DNA from: Thermogemmatispora aurantia
Lineage (GTDB): Bacteria > Chloroflexota > Ktedonobacteria > Ktedonobacterales > Ktedonobacteraceae
Reading direction: 5' to 3'
Length of the DNA stretch: 64,000 bases
Assembly (NCBI RefSeq): GCF_008974285.1
Contig: NZ_BKZV01000002.1
Span: forward strand, 310,001-374,000
Part shown: positions 50,594 through 58,962 of the stretch, one piece after another
Layout: every line of letters starts with the position of its first letter
Position numbering within the stretch: the first letter of the stretch is position 1
Notes under the pieces: model-generated
Seen by the model: only the letters and a program-made list of their open reading frames with translations
Told to the model about the DNA's origin: nothing
Database searches by the model: none
Program-made: the position numbers and the translations under genes

Positions 50594-51750
50594 GAGGTAG
50601 ACCAGGAGAGGCTGCACTGCCAGGGCTATCAGAGTATCCGCTGGGCCGATGTGGTCGATGTTCGTCTGGCGGACGATTGGTTCTTCCTCTACTATGATGG
50701 CAAATGGCGCACCTACCCACCAGCCTGGTTCGCATTCAGCCCCCAGGCATACAAAAAGGAGCAGCCCAAGACTCCCGCCAAGCGCCCCAATCTGCCGCTG
50801 CTGGTGCAATTGATCCGGGAGGAGATACTGACTCAGAGCGAGGCAAGCCAACTGCCGACTACGCCCCGCGAGCCAGAAGCAGAGCCGGAGCTGGACACGG
50901 ACAGTGTACTGGTGATGCCACTGGCAGTTGCACTGCAGAGAGAGTCCCGCCAGATTCAGCGAGTGGCAGCTGCTCACGCCTGGCAAAAGCGCCATCGCCT
51001 CCATATTACTGTGCTCGTGGTAATCTTAGTTTCTCCTTTTGTACTGACAGGCGGGCTGATCCTGGGCCTGGTCATCTATCAGCAGCAGCACGAGGCCGCC
51101 CTGCGCGCCCAGGTCAGCGCCCTGGTTCATCAGCGCTACTATACTGTCGCTCCCGGCGAGCAGTGCGCCAGCGGCCCGGGTCGCTGGTCAAACGATCCTC
51201 CACCCTCGATCTTTCAGTGCCTTGACGAGGGCCTGGAGATCATCCAGCCCGATACCTCCCAGGAGGCGGGCACTTTCCTCTCTTCTGATCCAGGGGACTA
51301 TGACCATGTTGGCCTGACCGGCGACTTCTTCCCCGCTCACTACCAGATGCAGGTCAACGTGACCTTCGGAGAAGATCCTAACGATGTCTGCGCCTCGCTG
51401 TGGGTGCACGTCCAAAAGAATGAAAGGCATCAGGAATTTGATATCTGTGCCACTGGCGACTGGCTCGAAGGGCACTGCGATGCCTATTGCGAGCATTTCA
51501 CTCTGCTCGCCCGGGGAGTGCTACCAGATCCCCAGATCCCGCCCCCTTCCTGATTGTCGGTATAGAAGCGCTGCCTGACGAGCAGCGGCTTTTCGTCGAC
51601 GGCTCACTTATCACAACGATCTTCGACAGCATGTATCAGCGCACCGACTCGCTGGCTGTGCTGGTCTACAATGGGACACCTGACTCAAAGCATGAGGTCA
51701 GCGCCACGTTTGCGGACTTCAGCTATACTCCTTTGTCATCGCCCGACTAA

Positions 51751-51818
51751 CCCTTGCGACGAAGCAAGGGCCTTCCCACGGTTCCCAGCAAGCTGGCTCC
51801 GACTGGCCAGCTTGCTGC
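51751..51818 (+). terminator. Two tandem hairpins after the pseudogene
   Basis: CCCTTGC/GCAAGGG (51751-51770, 6-base loop) begins at the base after the last stop of the pseudogene. CAGCAAGCTGGC/GCCAGCTTGCTG (51786-51817; 12 bp, 8-base loop) follows 15 bases later. Neither has a T-run, but their strength and position just before the next promoter suggest termination. Confidence 0.55.
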
Positions 51819-51830
51819 CAAGGCTCTTCC

Positions 51831-51860
51831 TTGACGCTGCCTCCCTTCGCAACGTACAAT
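51831..51860 (+). promoter_or_regulatory. Promoter of the moxR/VWA/XdhC operon
   Basis: TTGACG (51831-51836) and TACAAT (51855-51860) are 18 bases apart. The predicted start is near 51867, giving a leader of about 208 bases. Confidence 0.65.
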
Positions 51861-51892
51861 AAGATGTACCGCAACAGCGACCCGGCGCCTGC

Positions 51893-51964
51893 CTGTTCAC
51901 TGGCATACCGTTCGCTATGTACTGTTCGCCATACTGCGCCAGACCACGCCAGGCCGGTGAACAG
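51893..51964 (+). promoter_or_regulatory. Structured leader before the moxR gene
   Basis: CTGTTCACTGGC (51893-51904) pairs with GCCGGTGAACAG (51953-51964) over 12 bases with one wobble. Between them GTTCGC appears twice. It lies in the leader of an operon for molybdenum-hydroxylase maturation. It does not match the molybdenum-cofactor riboswitch as I know it. Confidence 0.4.
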
Positions 51965-52074
51965 CGGTGCCCTCTGATCAGTTGCCCGCCCGTCGGTCAC
52001 GCCGCGCGCCTGCCTATCTGCACGGCTCCATAGGCGGCATCAGAGGCTGATCGTTTGCTTATGGGAGGCTCTCG

Positions 52075-53001
52075 TTGAACCAGGAACAGCAGTCACTGGC
52101 TCTTCCCTTTTCATCGATCGAGGATGTGCAACGGGCAATGTTTGCCCGACGCTATGTTGCTGATCGCAGTTTGGCGACAGCGGTGTTCCTGGCCCTCAAG
52201 CGCCGCAAACCGCTGCTGCTTGAAGGCGAGCCGGGCGTCGGCAAAACCGAGGTGGCCAAAGTCTTGGCCGATCTGCTGGAGACACGCCTGATCCGCCTGC
52301 AGTGCTATGAAGGGATCGACATCAGCACAGCGGTCTATGAGTGGAACTATACGCGCCAGATGCTCTATATCCGCCTGATGGAGGCCAGTGGGGCCACGCG
52401 CCAGGAGGAGCTGAAGGAGATCTTCGGCCCCGACTTCTTGATTAAGCGCCCCTTGCTCCAGGCCATCGATCCCGCCAACGCCAAGGCCCCAGTCCTCCTC
52501 ATCGACGAGCTGGACCGCAGCGATGAGGAGTTCGAAGCCTACTTGCTGGAGCTGCTCTCGGATTTCCAGATCACTATTCCTGAGATCGGTACGATCGCGG
52601 CCAAAGAGCCGCCGATTGTGGTGATTACTTCGAACCGCACGCGTGAGATTCACGATGCGCTGCGGCGGCGGTGCCTCTACTATTGGATCGACTATCCAAC
52701 GCTGGAGAAGGAATATTCGATTGTGCTAACGCGTATGCCGGAGGCACCCGAGCGCCTGGCCAAGCAGGTCTGCGCCTTCGTGCGCGAACTACGCGCGCTC
52801 GATCTGTTTAAGGCCCCCGGCGTCGCTGAAACACTGGATTGGATCGCTTCGCTGCTGGCTCTCAATCAGCTGGAACTGGTCGAGGGAACGGTACGTGATA
52901 CGCTCGGCGCGCTGCTGAAGTATCAGGACGATGTGCTCAAGGTGGGCGGGAGCAATAACCTCGGCAAGCTGATTGAGAAGGCACGCAGCGTCAGCTCGTG
53001 A
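52075..53001 (+). CDS. MoxR-family AAA+ ATPase (CoxD-like)
   Basis: A 308-residue AAA+ chaperone-like ATPase. Walker A GEPGVGKT lies at residues 51-58 and Walker B VLLIDELD at about 140-147, with an ITSNRTREI sensor-1 region and RRRCLYYWIDYP carrying the arginine finger. It starts at a TTG (52075) with GGGAGG seven bases upstream; no ATG suits. Followed after 12 bases by a VWA protein, it forms the MoxR-VWA pair used to insert or activate metal cofactors. With the XdhC genes downstream it most resembles CoxD-CoxE, which mature carbon monoxide dehydrogenase-type molybdenum hydroxylases. Confidence 0.9.
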   Translation: MNQEQQSLALPFSSIEDVQRAMFARRYVADRSLATAVFLALKRRKPLLLEGEPGVGKTEVAKVLADLLETRLIRLQCYEGIDISTAVYEWNYTRQMLYIRLMEASGATRQEELKEIFGPDFLIKRPLLQAIDPANAKAPVLLIDELDRSDEEFEAYLLELLSDFQITIPEIGTIAAKEPPIVVITSNRTREIHDALRRRCLYYWIDYPTLEKEYSIVLTRMPEAPERLAKQVCAFVRELRALDLFKAPGVAETLDWIASLLALNQLELVEGTVRDTLGALLKYQDDVLKVGGSNNLGKLIEKARSVSS

Positions 53002-53013
53002 TCGCAGGTGTCT

Positions 53014-54462
53014 ATGGATGCCCACAACTTCGAGCGCCTTGACGATCCCTTGCTCTTCGCCTGGGACAGGATGGGCCCGTCTCCCTTCTCGCTCGAACCC
53101 GGACAAGACGGCCTCCGCCAGCCCGTAGCTGCTTCCAGCGCTGCAGCTGCCCTGACGACCCCGCTCTCTCCCCGCGAGCTGGAACGCGGCGAGCGCTTGC
53201 TCTATCGCCTGACCGAATTTGGCCACCTCCTCTGGGAGTCAGGGATCGAGGTCGGCCCTCAGCAGCTGCTCGATCTGGCAGAGACGCTCAACGAAATCGA
53301 TATTACGAATCCAGGCGACTTCTATTATACTCTGAAATGCTCACTCCTGAATCGGCACGAGCAGGAGCTGCTCTTCGATCAGCTGTTCAATTACTACTGG
53401 CTGACTCGCGATCGCCAGAATCGCCCGCCTGACCCCGGTTCGACCCGGCGCGATGATCGCCAGATCCGCTTGCCGCCCTCGGAGCGGAAGCGGCTGGCCG
53501 AGCACCTGAACGCCGACAATCAGCAGCGCGAGTTGCGTGTAGGCGAGCGGGAGAGCGAGCGGAGGCGCCTGTCAGACGAGGAGGCGGGCGAGCAGGAGGA
53601 TGAGCAGGCTCCTCCCCAGGGTACAGCCTACAGCGCCCTGGAGCTGCTGCGCAAGAAGGATTTTGAATCGTTCACCTGGGAGGAGGTTCAGGAGGCCAAG
53701 CGCCTGATGGCCGAGATGCGCTGGAACCTCGGCCTGCGCCCGACGCGCCGCAAGCGCCCAGTGCGCAAGGGCGATTATCCTGATATGCGCCGCATTGTGC
53801 GACGCAATCTGAAGTACGGGGCGGAGCTGCTGGAGCTAACCTGGCGCGAGAACAAACTGAAGCCGCGCCCTCTGGTAATTATCTGCGACATCAGCGGCTC
53901 GATGAGCCTCTACTCACGCCTGCTGCTGCACTTCATCCACACAATCTCAAACGGGCTGCTGAACGTCGAGGCCTTCGTCTTCGGCACGCGCCTGACGCGC
54001 ATCACACGTCAGCTGAAACGGCGTGACGTCGACGACGCGGTACGCGAGGTCTCGCGTACGGTTCAGGACTGGTCGGGCGGCACACGCATCGGCGAGGCAC
54101 TGCATACTTTTAACCAGCAGTGGGCCAGGCGTGTTCTGGGTCGCGGCGCGGTGGTGCTGATCATTAGCGACGGCTGGGATCGCGGCGATGCTAACTTGCT
54201 GCGCGCCGAGATGGACCGCCTGCAGCATAGTTGCCACCGCCTGATCTGGCTCAATCCTTTGCTCGGCTCGCCCGACTATCGCCCACTGACAATCGGCATG
54301 AAGACGGCCCTACCCTACATCGACGACTTCCTGCCGGCCCACAATCTCGATAGCCTGATCAAACTGGGCAAGCTACTTGAGCGGATTGATGATCGGCGCC
54401 CACTACGCACGCCCACAGCCCGCCGCGAGGCGGTCCAAGCCTGGAACCGCCTCACTTCCTGA
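53014..54462 (+). CDS. VWA-domain protein (CoxE-like)
   Basis: A 482-residue protein of the CoxE / VWA containing family. The N-terminal half is helical and charged, with a disordered acidic part (about 165-200). The C-terminal VWA domain (about 285-440) has a MIDAS start DISGSMSLYS, then SGGTRIGEALHTF with the conserved threonine and IISDGWDRGD with the aspartate. It should partner the MoxR ATPase upstream. The ATG at 53014 is chosen; a GTG six bases earlier is possible. The C-terminal LDSL-KLGKLLERI tail is typical of the family. Confidence 0.9.
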   Translation: MDAHNFERLDDPLLFAWDRMGPSPFSLEPGQDGLRQPVAASSAAAALTTPLSPRELERGERLLYRLTEFGHLLWESGIEVGPQQLLDLAETLNEIDITNPGDFYYTLKCSLLNRHEQELLFDQLFNYYWLTRDRQNRPPDPGSTRRDDRQIRLPPSERKRLAEHLNADNQQRELRVGERESERRRLSDEEAGEQEDEQAPPQGTAYSALELLRKKDFESFTWEEVQEAKRLMAEMRWNLGLRPTRRKRPVRKGDYPDMRRIVRRNLKYGAELLELTWRENKLKPRPLVIICDISGSMSLYSRLLLHFIHTISNGLLNVEAFVFGTRLTRITRQLKRRDVDDAVREVSRTVQDWSGGTRIGEALHTFNQQWARRVLGRGAVVLIISDGWDRGDANLLRAEMDRLQHSCHRLIWLNPLLGSPDYRPLTIGMKTALPYIDDFLPAHNLDSLIKLGKLLERIDDRRPLRTPTARREAVQAWNRLTS

Positions 54463-54567
54463 GCAGGACATACTCCCCTCAGTGGTCCGCTCACTCGGCA
54501 AAACGTGGCGCGAGCAGTGCGGGCGCCATACTGGATGCTGTCGAGCCTTTTTGCGGAGGTGTTCCCT

Positions 54568-54885
54568 ATGCGCGATATTCTGCCGGATGTTGAGCGCTGG
54601 CGGGCACGCGGCGAGCGCGTGGCCGTGGCTACGGTTGTCTCGGTGGCCGGTTCCGCTCCCCGCCGGCCTGGGGCCAAGCTGGCCGTCAGCGAGAAAGGGG
54701 AGATCAGCGGCTCCGTCAGCGGTGGCTGCGTGGAGCCGGCAGTGATCGAAACAGCGCTGCAGGTGATCAAGGACGGCAAGCCCCAAATGCTGGAGTTCGG
54801 CATCAGCGAGGAGGAGAATTTCGAACAGATCGGCCTCGCCTGCGGCGGGACGATCCATGTCTTTGTCGAGCGCCTCGACTGGTAG
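54568..54885 (+). CDS. XdhC N-domain protein (CoxI-like), short
   Basis: A 105-residue protein consisting only of the XdhC/CoxI N-terminal domain: VATVVSVAGSAPRRPGAKLAVSEKGEISGSVSGGCVEPAVIE includes the conserved SGGCVE cysteine motif. XdhC proteins bind molybdenum cofactor and help sulphurate and insert it into xanthine dehydrogenase-type enzymes. The Rossmann C-domain is absent here and is supplied by the next gene. The ATG at 54568 has GGAGG nine bases upstream. It lies 105 bases after the VWA gene. Confidence 0.88.
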   Translation: MRDILPDVERWRARGERVAVATVVSVAGSAPRRPGAKLAVSEKGEISGSVSGGCVEPAVIETALQVIKDGKPQMLEFGISEEENFEQIGLACGGTIHVFVERLDW

Positions 54886-54958
54886 TGGACCGCTTAGCGA
54901 GCGGGATTGAGGCGAACTGAGGCCTCTCCCGCTACGCCAGCGCAGGAGATGGTCTCTG

Positions 54959-55726
54959 ATGAGTGCTCTCTACGAGGAACTAAAACAGCAACTGGCGCAG
55001 GAGCGTGGTGTGGCCCTGGCCACCCTGGTACGCTCCTCTTCTGGCCAGGGAATCGGCGCGAAGCTCCTGGTCTTTCCCGATAAGAGCTTTCATGGCTCTT
55101 TCGGCCTGCCGGAGCTGGAGGCGCGTGTTGTTGAAGATGCCGAGCAGGCGATCTGGATCGGAGAGCCAGGCACGCGGCTCTATACCTTGCATGAACAGAC
55201 CTTCGAGGTCTTTATCGAAGGCTTTCCTCCTCCCCCACGCTTAATTATCGTCGGCGCCGGCCATATCGCTATCCCTTTGACAACCTTCGCGCGAACGCTG
55301 GGTTACCGCGTGGTGGTGATCGACGCTCGCGCTGCCTTTGCGACACGCGAGCGTTTCCCCCATGCCGACGAGCTGATCGTGGCCTGGCCCGACGAGGTTT
55401 TGGCCAGGATGGATCTCAATCCGTCAACGGCGGTCGCCATTCTGACCCACGACCCCAAGTTCGATGAGCCATCCCTTAAGGTGGTTCTCTCGCGCCAGGT
55501 CGGCTACGTCGGAGCCATCGGCAGCCGCAAGACTAGCCAGGAGCGCAATGAGCGCCTCAAGCAGCAAGGGCTGACCGACGAGCAGCTGAGCCGTATCCAT
55601 GCTCCGATCGGGCTGAACATCGGGGCCAAAACTCCCGAGGAGATGGCCCTGGCGATTATGGCCGAGATCGTCGCCAGCCGCTACGGGAAAGATCGTACAG
55701 CCATTCTGGACTGGTCCCGCAAATAG
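54959..55726 (+). CDS. XdhC-family protein with Rossmann domain
   Basis: A 255-residue XdhC/CoxF-like protein. Residues 1-90 form a divergent N-domain that lacks the GGC motif of its neighbour. Residues about 97-245 form the XdhC_C Rossmann domain, with LIIVGAGHIAIPL, YRVVVIDARAAFATRERFPHAD, AILTHDPKFDEP, VGYVGAIGSRKT and the terminal HAPIGLNIGAKTPEEMALAIMAEIVA. The two genes may act as one split unit. It ends the operon; a hairpin follows. Confidence 0.9.
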   Translation: MSALYEELKQQLAQERGVALATLVRSSSGQGIGAKLLVFPDKSFHGSFGLPELEARVVEDAEQAIWIGEPGTRLYTLHEQTFEVFIEGFPPPPRLIIVGAGHIAIPLTTFARTLGYRVVVIDARAAFATRERFPHADELIVAWPDEVLARMDLNPSTAVAILTHDPKFDEPSLKVVLSRQVGYVGAIGSRKTSQERNERLKQQGLTDEQLSRIHAPIGLNIGAKTPEEMALAIMAEIVASRYGKDRTAILDWSRK

Positions 55727-55761
55727 AATTTGTAACTTCCCGGCGGTCGCTACGTTTCTAT

Positions 55762-55791
55762 CAGAGAAAGGGGGTTTTGCCTGCTTCTCTG
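55762..55791 (+). terminator. Hairpin after the XdhC-family gene
   Basis: CAGAGAA (55762-55768) and TTCTCTG (55785-55791) form a 7-bp perfect stem about 35 bases past the stop. There is no strong T-run. It lies in the gap before the LCP gene. Confidence 0.4.
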
Positions 55792-55866
55792 TAGGTAGGC
55801 TGTGCTGGGAGGAGGAAGGTGGCAGTGCTGTAACTACAGAAGCGCTAGTCTTGAGAAGGAAAGAAT

Positions 55867-57135
55867 ATGCCGGACTATCCCTATGATCCGCACGAAGATC
55901 TGACAGAGCCAGTACCTCCATCTGGCCCGCCTCCTGCCAGCGGCGGGCAGGGGAAGTTGATCATAGGTAACTTTCACAACTCAGCAGGGAACCAGACGCA
56001 AGGCAGGCGTCAGCTACCACCGGGCTATCAGGGCTATCAAGCCTATCGCGGGGGAGTTTCTACTCCGTCGCGTCGACCAGGAGCCGAGCCTTATCCGAGG
56101 AGCTACCCCGCGACCGCGACTCCTGCGCTTCGCTCGCGCCGCTCGTTCCTGCGCCGGCGCGGCTGCGCCATCGGCTGCCTCTCTCTGCTGCTGGTAGTTG
56201 TCCTGCTCGCCGGCTTCTCTGTCTACGTGCTCCAGCGCGTGCTGGCCTTTGGCTCGGCCATCTCAACGCAGGCCCCGCTGAGCACACAAACAGGCTTTAT
56301 GAGCACGTCAGATCGTGTCAATCTGCTGGTCCTGGGTTTCGGCGGCGGTGACCATCCCGGCGCTTACCTGACCGACTCGATGATGCTCATGAGCCTCATT
56401 CCCTCGACTCAACATACGACGCTCATCTCAATCCCGCGCGATCTCTGGGTCCAGGTGCCTTCCGGCTCCGGTCACTACGGCAAGATCAATAGTGTTTACG
56501 AGGTGGCCTCGAACAACAATAAGGACCCTGTGGCCGGTGGCAACGCCGCAGCCCAGAAGGTCTCGTTGATCACTGGCCTCGATGTCAAATACTGGATGAC
56601 GATCGACTTCGACGGCTTCCGCGAGCTGATCAACGCTATCGGCGGCATCGATGTCTATGTCCCCGATTCGTTTACCGCCCTCTATCCCAAGAACGATGAC
56701 CCAAATATCGATGCGAGCTGGATCAAGGTGCATTTCTCAAAGGGAATGCAGCATATGGACGGCGAGACGGCGATCCGCTACGCCCGTGCCCGCGAGTCGC
56801 TGGACAATCCCGCTGAGGGCACCGATTTCGCTCGCTCTGCCCGCCAGATGATTATCATTAAAGCGGTGATCAGCAAGGTGAAGCAGTGGTCAACCTGGCC
56901 TCACCTCTTCGACGCGATGGACGCCCTGAAGCAGACCATCTATACGAATATGTCCCTGACCGACCTCGGCCTCTTCTCCTTGAAGATGGACCTCAATCAG
57001 GCCCATCGTATTGGTCTGAGCAACCAGAATGTGCTGGTCGACTCACAGTCAGCGGACGGACAGTACATTCTGCTGCCGGCAAACAATAACTGGCAGCTCA
57101 TTATTGACTACATTCGCAAAAATCTCTATAACTAG
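55867..57135 (+). CDS. LytR-CpsA-Psr (LCP) family transferase
   Basis: A 422-residue membrane-anchored enzyme. A proline/arginine-rich cytoplasmic head (1-95) precedes one membrane segment (about 98-122) and the extracellular LCP domain. The domain shows NLLVLGFGGGDHPGAYLTDSMMLMSL, the ISIPRDLWV segment with the conserved arginine/aspartate, KINSVYEVA, DFDGFRELINAIGGIDVYVP and DGETAIRYARARES. LCP proteins transfer glycans from undecaprenyl carriers to peptidoglycan or proteins. GAAGGAA precedes the ATG. It stands just before the pseudokinase-FHA gene and near murJ, an envelope neighbourhood. Confidence 0.92.
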   Translation: MPDYPYDPHEDLTEPVPPSGPPPASGGQGKLIIGNFHNSAGNQTQGRRQLPPGYQGYQAYRGGVSTPSRRPGAEPYPRSYPATATPALRSRRSFLRRRGCAIGCLSLLLVVVLLAGFSVYVLQRVLAFGSAISTQAPLSTQTGFMSTSDRVNLLVLGFGGGDHPGAYLTDSMMLMSLIPSTQHTTLISIPRDLWVQVPSGSGHYGKINSVYEVASNNNKDPVAGGNAAAQKVSLITGLDVKYWMTIDFDGFRELINAIGGIDVYVPDSFTALYPKNDDPNIDASWIKVHFSKGMQHMDGETAIRYARARESLDNPAEGTDFARSARQMIIIKAVISKVKQWSTWPHLFDAMDALKQTIYTNMSLTDLGLFSLKMDLNQAHRIGLSNQNVLVDSQSADGQYILLPANNNWQLIIDYIRKNLYN

Positions 57136-57159
57136 AGAGAGCACCATTTGCTGAGGCAT

Positions 57160-57198
57160 GAGGAGCAGCTACGGGGAAGCATTCTGTGGCTGCTCCTC
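57160..57198 (+). terminator. Strong hairpin after the LCP gene
   Basis: GAGGAGCAGC (57160-57169) and GCTGCTCCTC (57189-57198) are 10-bp perfect arms with a 19-base loop, 25 bases past the stop. There is no T-run immediately after (an A7 run lies about 25 bases on). It probably limits read-through to the next gene. Confidence 0.5.
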
Positions 57199-57411
57199 CC
57201 AAGGCAGGTTCAGGCGAGCCAGGCAAAAAAATAGGCAGAGCAGTGGATAAGAGCGTTTCCTCAATGGCCACTCTCCTCCGCCTCCACCGGCGCAACTGAG
57301 CAGAAAAGGCCAGACAGTGCAATGCTCCATGTCAGTCAGCCCGGCGCGCATAGCATGAGGGGAGGGAGGGAGCTACTGCGGCGAAGAGCAAAGCAGAAGG
57401 GACATAAGGGG

Positions 57412-58875
57412 ATGACACAACAGTTTTCTCGCCTGGTCGCCGGCGTCTATCGCATTGGGCAAGTCTTTACCCGGGCAGGTTCCACCGTCACCAGCTGCAC
57501 AGCCTATAATCGAAACACGAACGATGTCGTGGGCCTGCATCTGATCGCCCTACCGCCGCCGACCGCAGCTTCTGCTCCTCAACAGTTGCAGAATCTCTTT
57601 GCACTGCTAGAGCGGCGTCGCCAGGTGCAGTCACCGGCAGTGCTACACCTCCATACCTGGGGCATCGACGGGCCGTGGCTCTATTTAGTGACCGACCCGC
57701 CGCGTGGCGTGAGCCTGCGCTACCTGATGGACCACGAGCATATCGATCTGCAACGCGCGCTGCAGATCGTACGCCAGATCCTGAAGGGTGCCGAAGCCCT
57801 AGAAGCCCAGGGCTTTGTGGGGTTGGATCTTCGTCCTTCTTTGATTACGGTGCAGGTCATTGAGTTCCGCGACTATGTGCAGATCGATGACCTCGGCCTG
57901 CGCCTGCTGGTCAACACTCTCGGTCTGGGGGGCAGCCAGCAGCCCGACGACATGGCTTTCTTTGATCCGCGCTATCTAGCGCCCGAGGAGATTCAGGGAC
58001 TGCCTCCAGGCCCCTGGAGCGACGTCTACCACGCCGGCCTGCTGCTCTTCGAGCTGGTGACCGGTCGCCCGCCTTTCGTAGGACGCACTATTGCAGAAAC
58101 CGCCTTTCTGCAGACGAGCACGCCTCTCCCGAGCCTGGAGCTATACCACCACAATACGCCAAATGTGGTGCAGGCACTCCTAGAGCATGCTCTGGCCAAG
58201 CAGCCGGCCCAACGCTTTGCCTCAGTGCAGGCTTTCCTGAATGCGCTCAACGGCATTCAGATGCCGCCCCCACCCGAGCGTGTACCAGCCTTCGGAGAGG
58301 TCACTCTGCTGGCATCGACTGAGCAGCCGCCCTCTTCGACGGTTACTCGTGAGATCGCGGCGATAGGGACGACCAGCGACCTCACCCTGGCCCAAACCTT
58401 GATTCAAGCTCCCCAGAGAGAGGCCGCCAGTACCCCAACCTCGCCCGAGGCCGGTCCTGGCAGCGAGCACGCCGAGGAGAGCGTGTTGGCCTATCTCTGT
58501 TTTGAAGGGGGCGAACGTCCGCTGCGCCTGCCGATCAGAGGGCGCAATGTTGTGGTCGGGCGGGCTGATCCGCGCCGCCACCTCTATCCAGATATCGATC
58601 TGACACCCCTGGACCCCAATATGGTGGTCTCGCGCCAACACGCTCGTATCCACTTTGAAGAGACCTTCTTCTACATCGAGGATCTGAAGAGCCATAACGG
58701 AACCTGGCTGGGCGGGCTGCGGCTGAAGCCGCTCAAGGCCGAGCTCCTACAACACGGCGACCGGCTGCGCTTCGGTTCGCTCGAATGCATCTTCCGGGTG
58801 CCAGGTCAGCCCGACCCGCCGCGGCCCGGTGCCGGTGCCGGGCCCGAGCCACAAGCCAAGTCCCCACCTAACTAA
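57412..58875 (+). CDS. Pseudokinase-FHA fusion protein
   Basis: A 487-residue cytoplasmic protein. Residues 10-285 have a serine/threonine-kinase-like fold with damaged catalysis. The beta-3 lysine is replaced (VVGLHLIAL). The HRDLKPxN loop reads GLDLRPSLI (137-145), losing His, Lys and Asn. DFG reads DLG (160-162), and there is no clear glycine loop. The later parts (YLAPEE, SDVYHAGLLLFELVTGRPPF, and PAQRFAS for the RFxS end) are well kept. A disordered linker follows, then an FHA domain (370-463; VVGR, SRQHARI, SHNGTW), which reads phosphothreonine. I expect a scaffold, not an enzyme. The ATG at 57412 follows AAGGGG. Confidence 0.87.
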   Translation: MTQQFSRLVAGVYRIGQVFTRAGSTVTSCTAYNRNTNDVVGLHLIALPPPTAASAPQQLQNLFALLERRRQVQSPAVLHLHTWGIDGPWLYLVTDPPRGVSLRYLMDHEHIDLQRALQIVRQILKGAEALEAQGFVGLDLRPSLITVQVIEFRDYVQIDDLGLRLLVNTLGLGGSQQPDDMAFFDPRYLAPEEIQGLPPGPWSDVYHAGLLLFELVTGRPPFVGRTIAETAFLQTSTPLPSLELYHHNTPNVVQALLEHALAKQPAQRFASVQAFLNALNGIQMPPPPERVPAFGEVTLLASTEQPPSSTVTREIAAIGTTSDLTLAQTLIQAPQREAASTPTSPEAGPGSEHAEESVLAYLCFEGGERPLRLPIRGRNVVVGRADPRRHLYPDIDLTPLDPNMVVSRQHARIHFEETFFYIEDLKSHNGTWLGGLRLKPLKAELLQHGDRLRFGSLECIFRVPGQPDPPRPGAGAGPEPQAKSPPN

Positions 58876-58962
58876 ACCGAACCAGCCCGGCAGCCAGAGA
58901 GCGGAGACGGGGTCTCTCACAGCAGACTACGCTCAGAGCAGGTGGCCTGGTCCGCCAGGTCA

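Larger units (their letters stand above)
50210..51750 (+). pseudogene. Broken two-segment membrane protein gene
   Basis: Coding signal runs from the ATG at 50210 (AGGAA upstream) to a stop at 51750, but through four lesions. (1) An amber TAG at 50267 after 19 codons; the same frame then continues through a strong membrane segment (50315-50400) to a TGA at 50504. (2) The frame moves +1 between about 50470 and 50495, to a segment containing ALLIEQVSRVLLPQM. (3) An 11-base tandem duplication, TTGGCCCTATC, at 50572-50593 shifts it back; removing one copy joins RLSFGPI to EVDQERLHC. (4) At a C5 run near 51544-51548 one base is missing; restoring it joins the 300-codon part to a final segment with LFVDGSLITTIFDSMYQRTD. 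The product had membrane segments near both ends of its cytoplasmic part and a cysteine-containing outer domain ending in a laminin-G-like stretch. Function unknown. The frame from 50651 to 51553 is the longest intact piece. Confidence 0.75.

Noticed and set aside
51893..51964. Molybdenum-cofactor riboswitch
   Set aside because: The operon would fit, but the conserved aptamer sequences I know for that class are not present.
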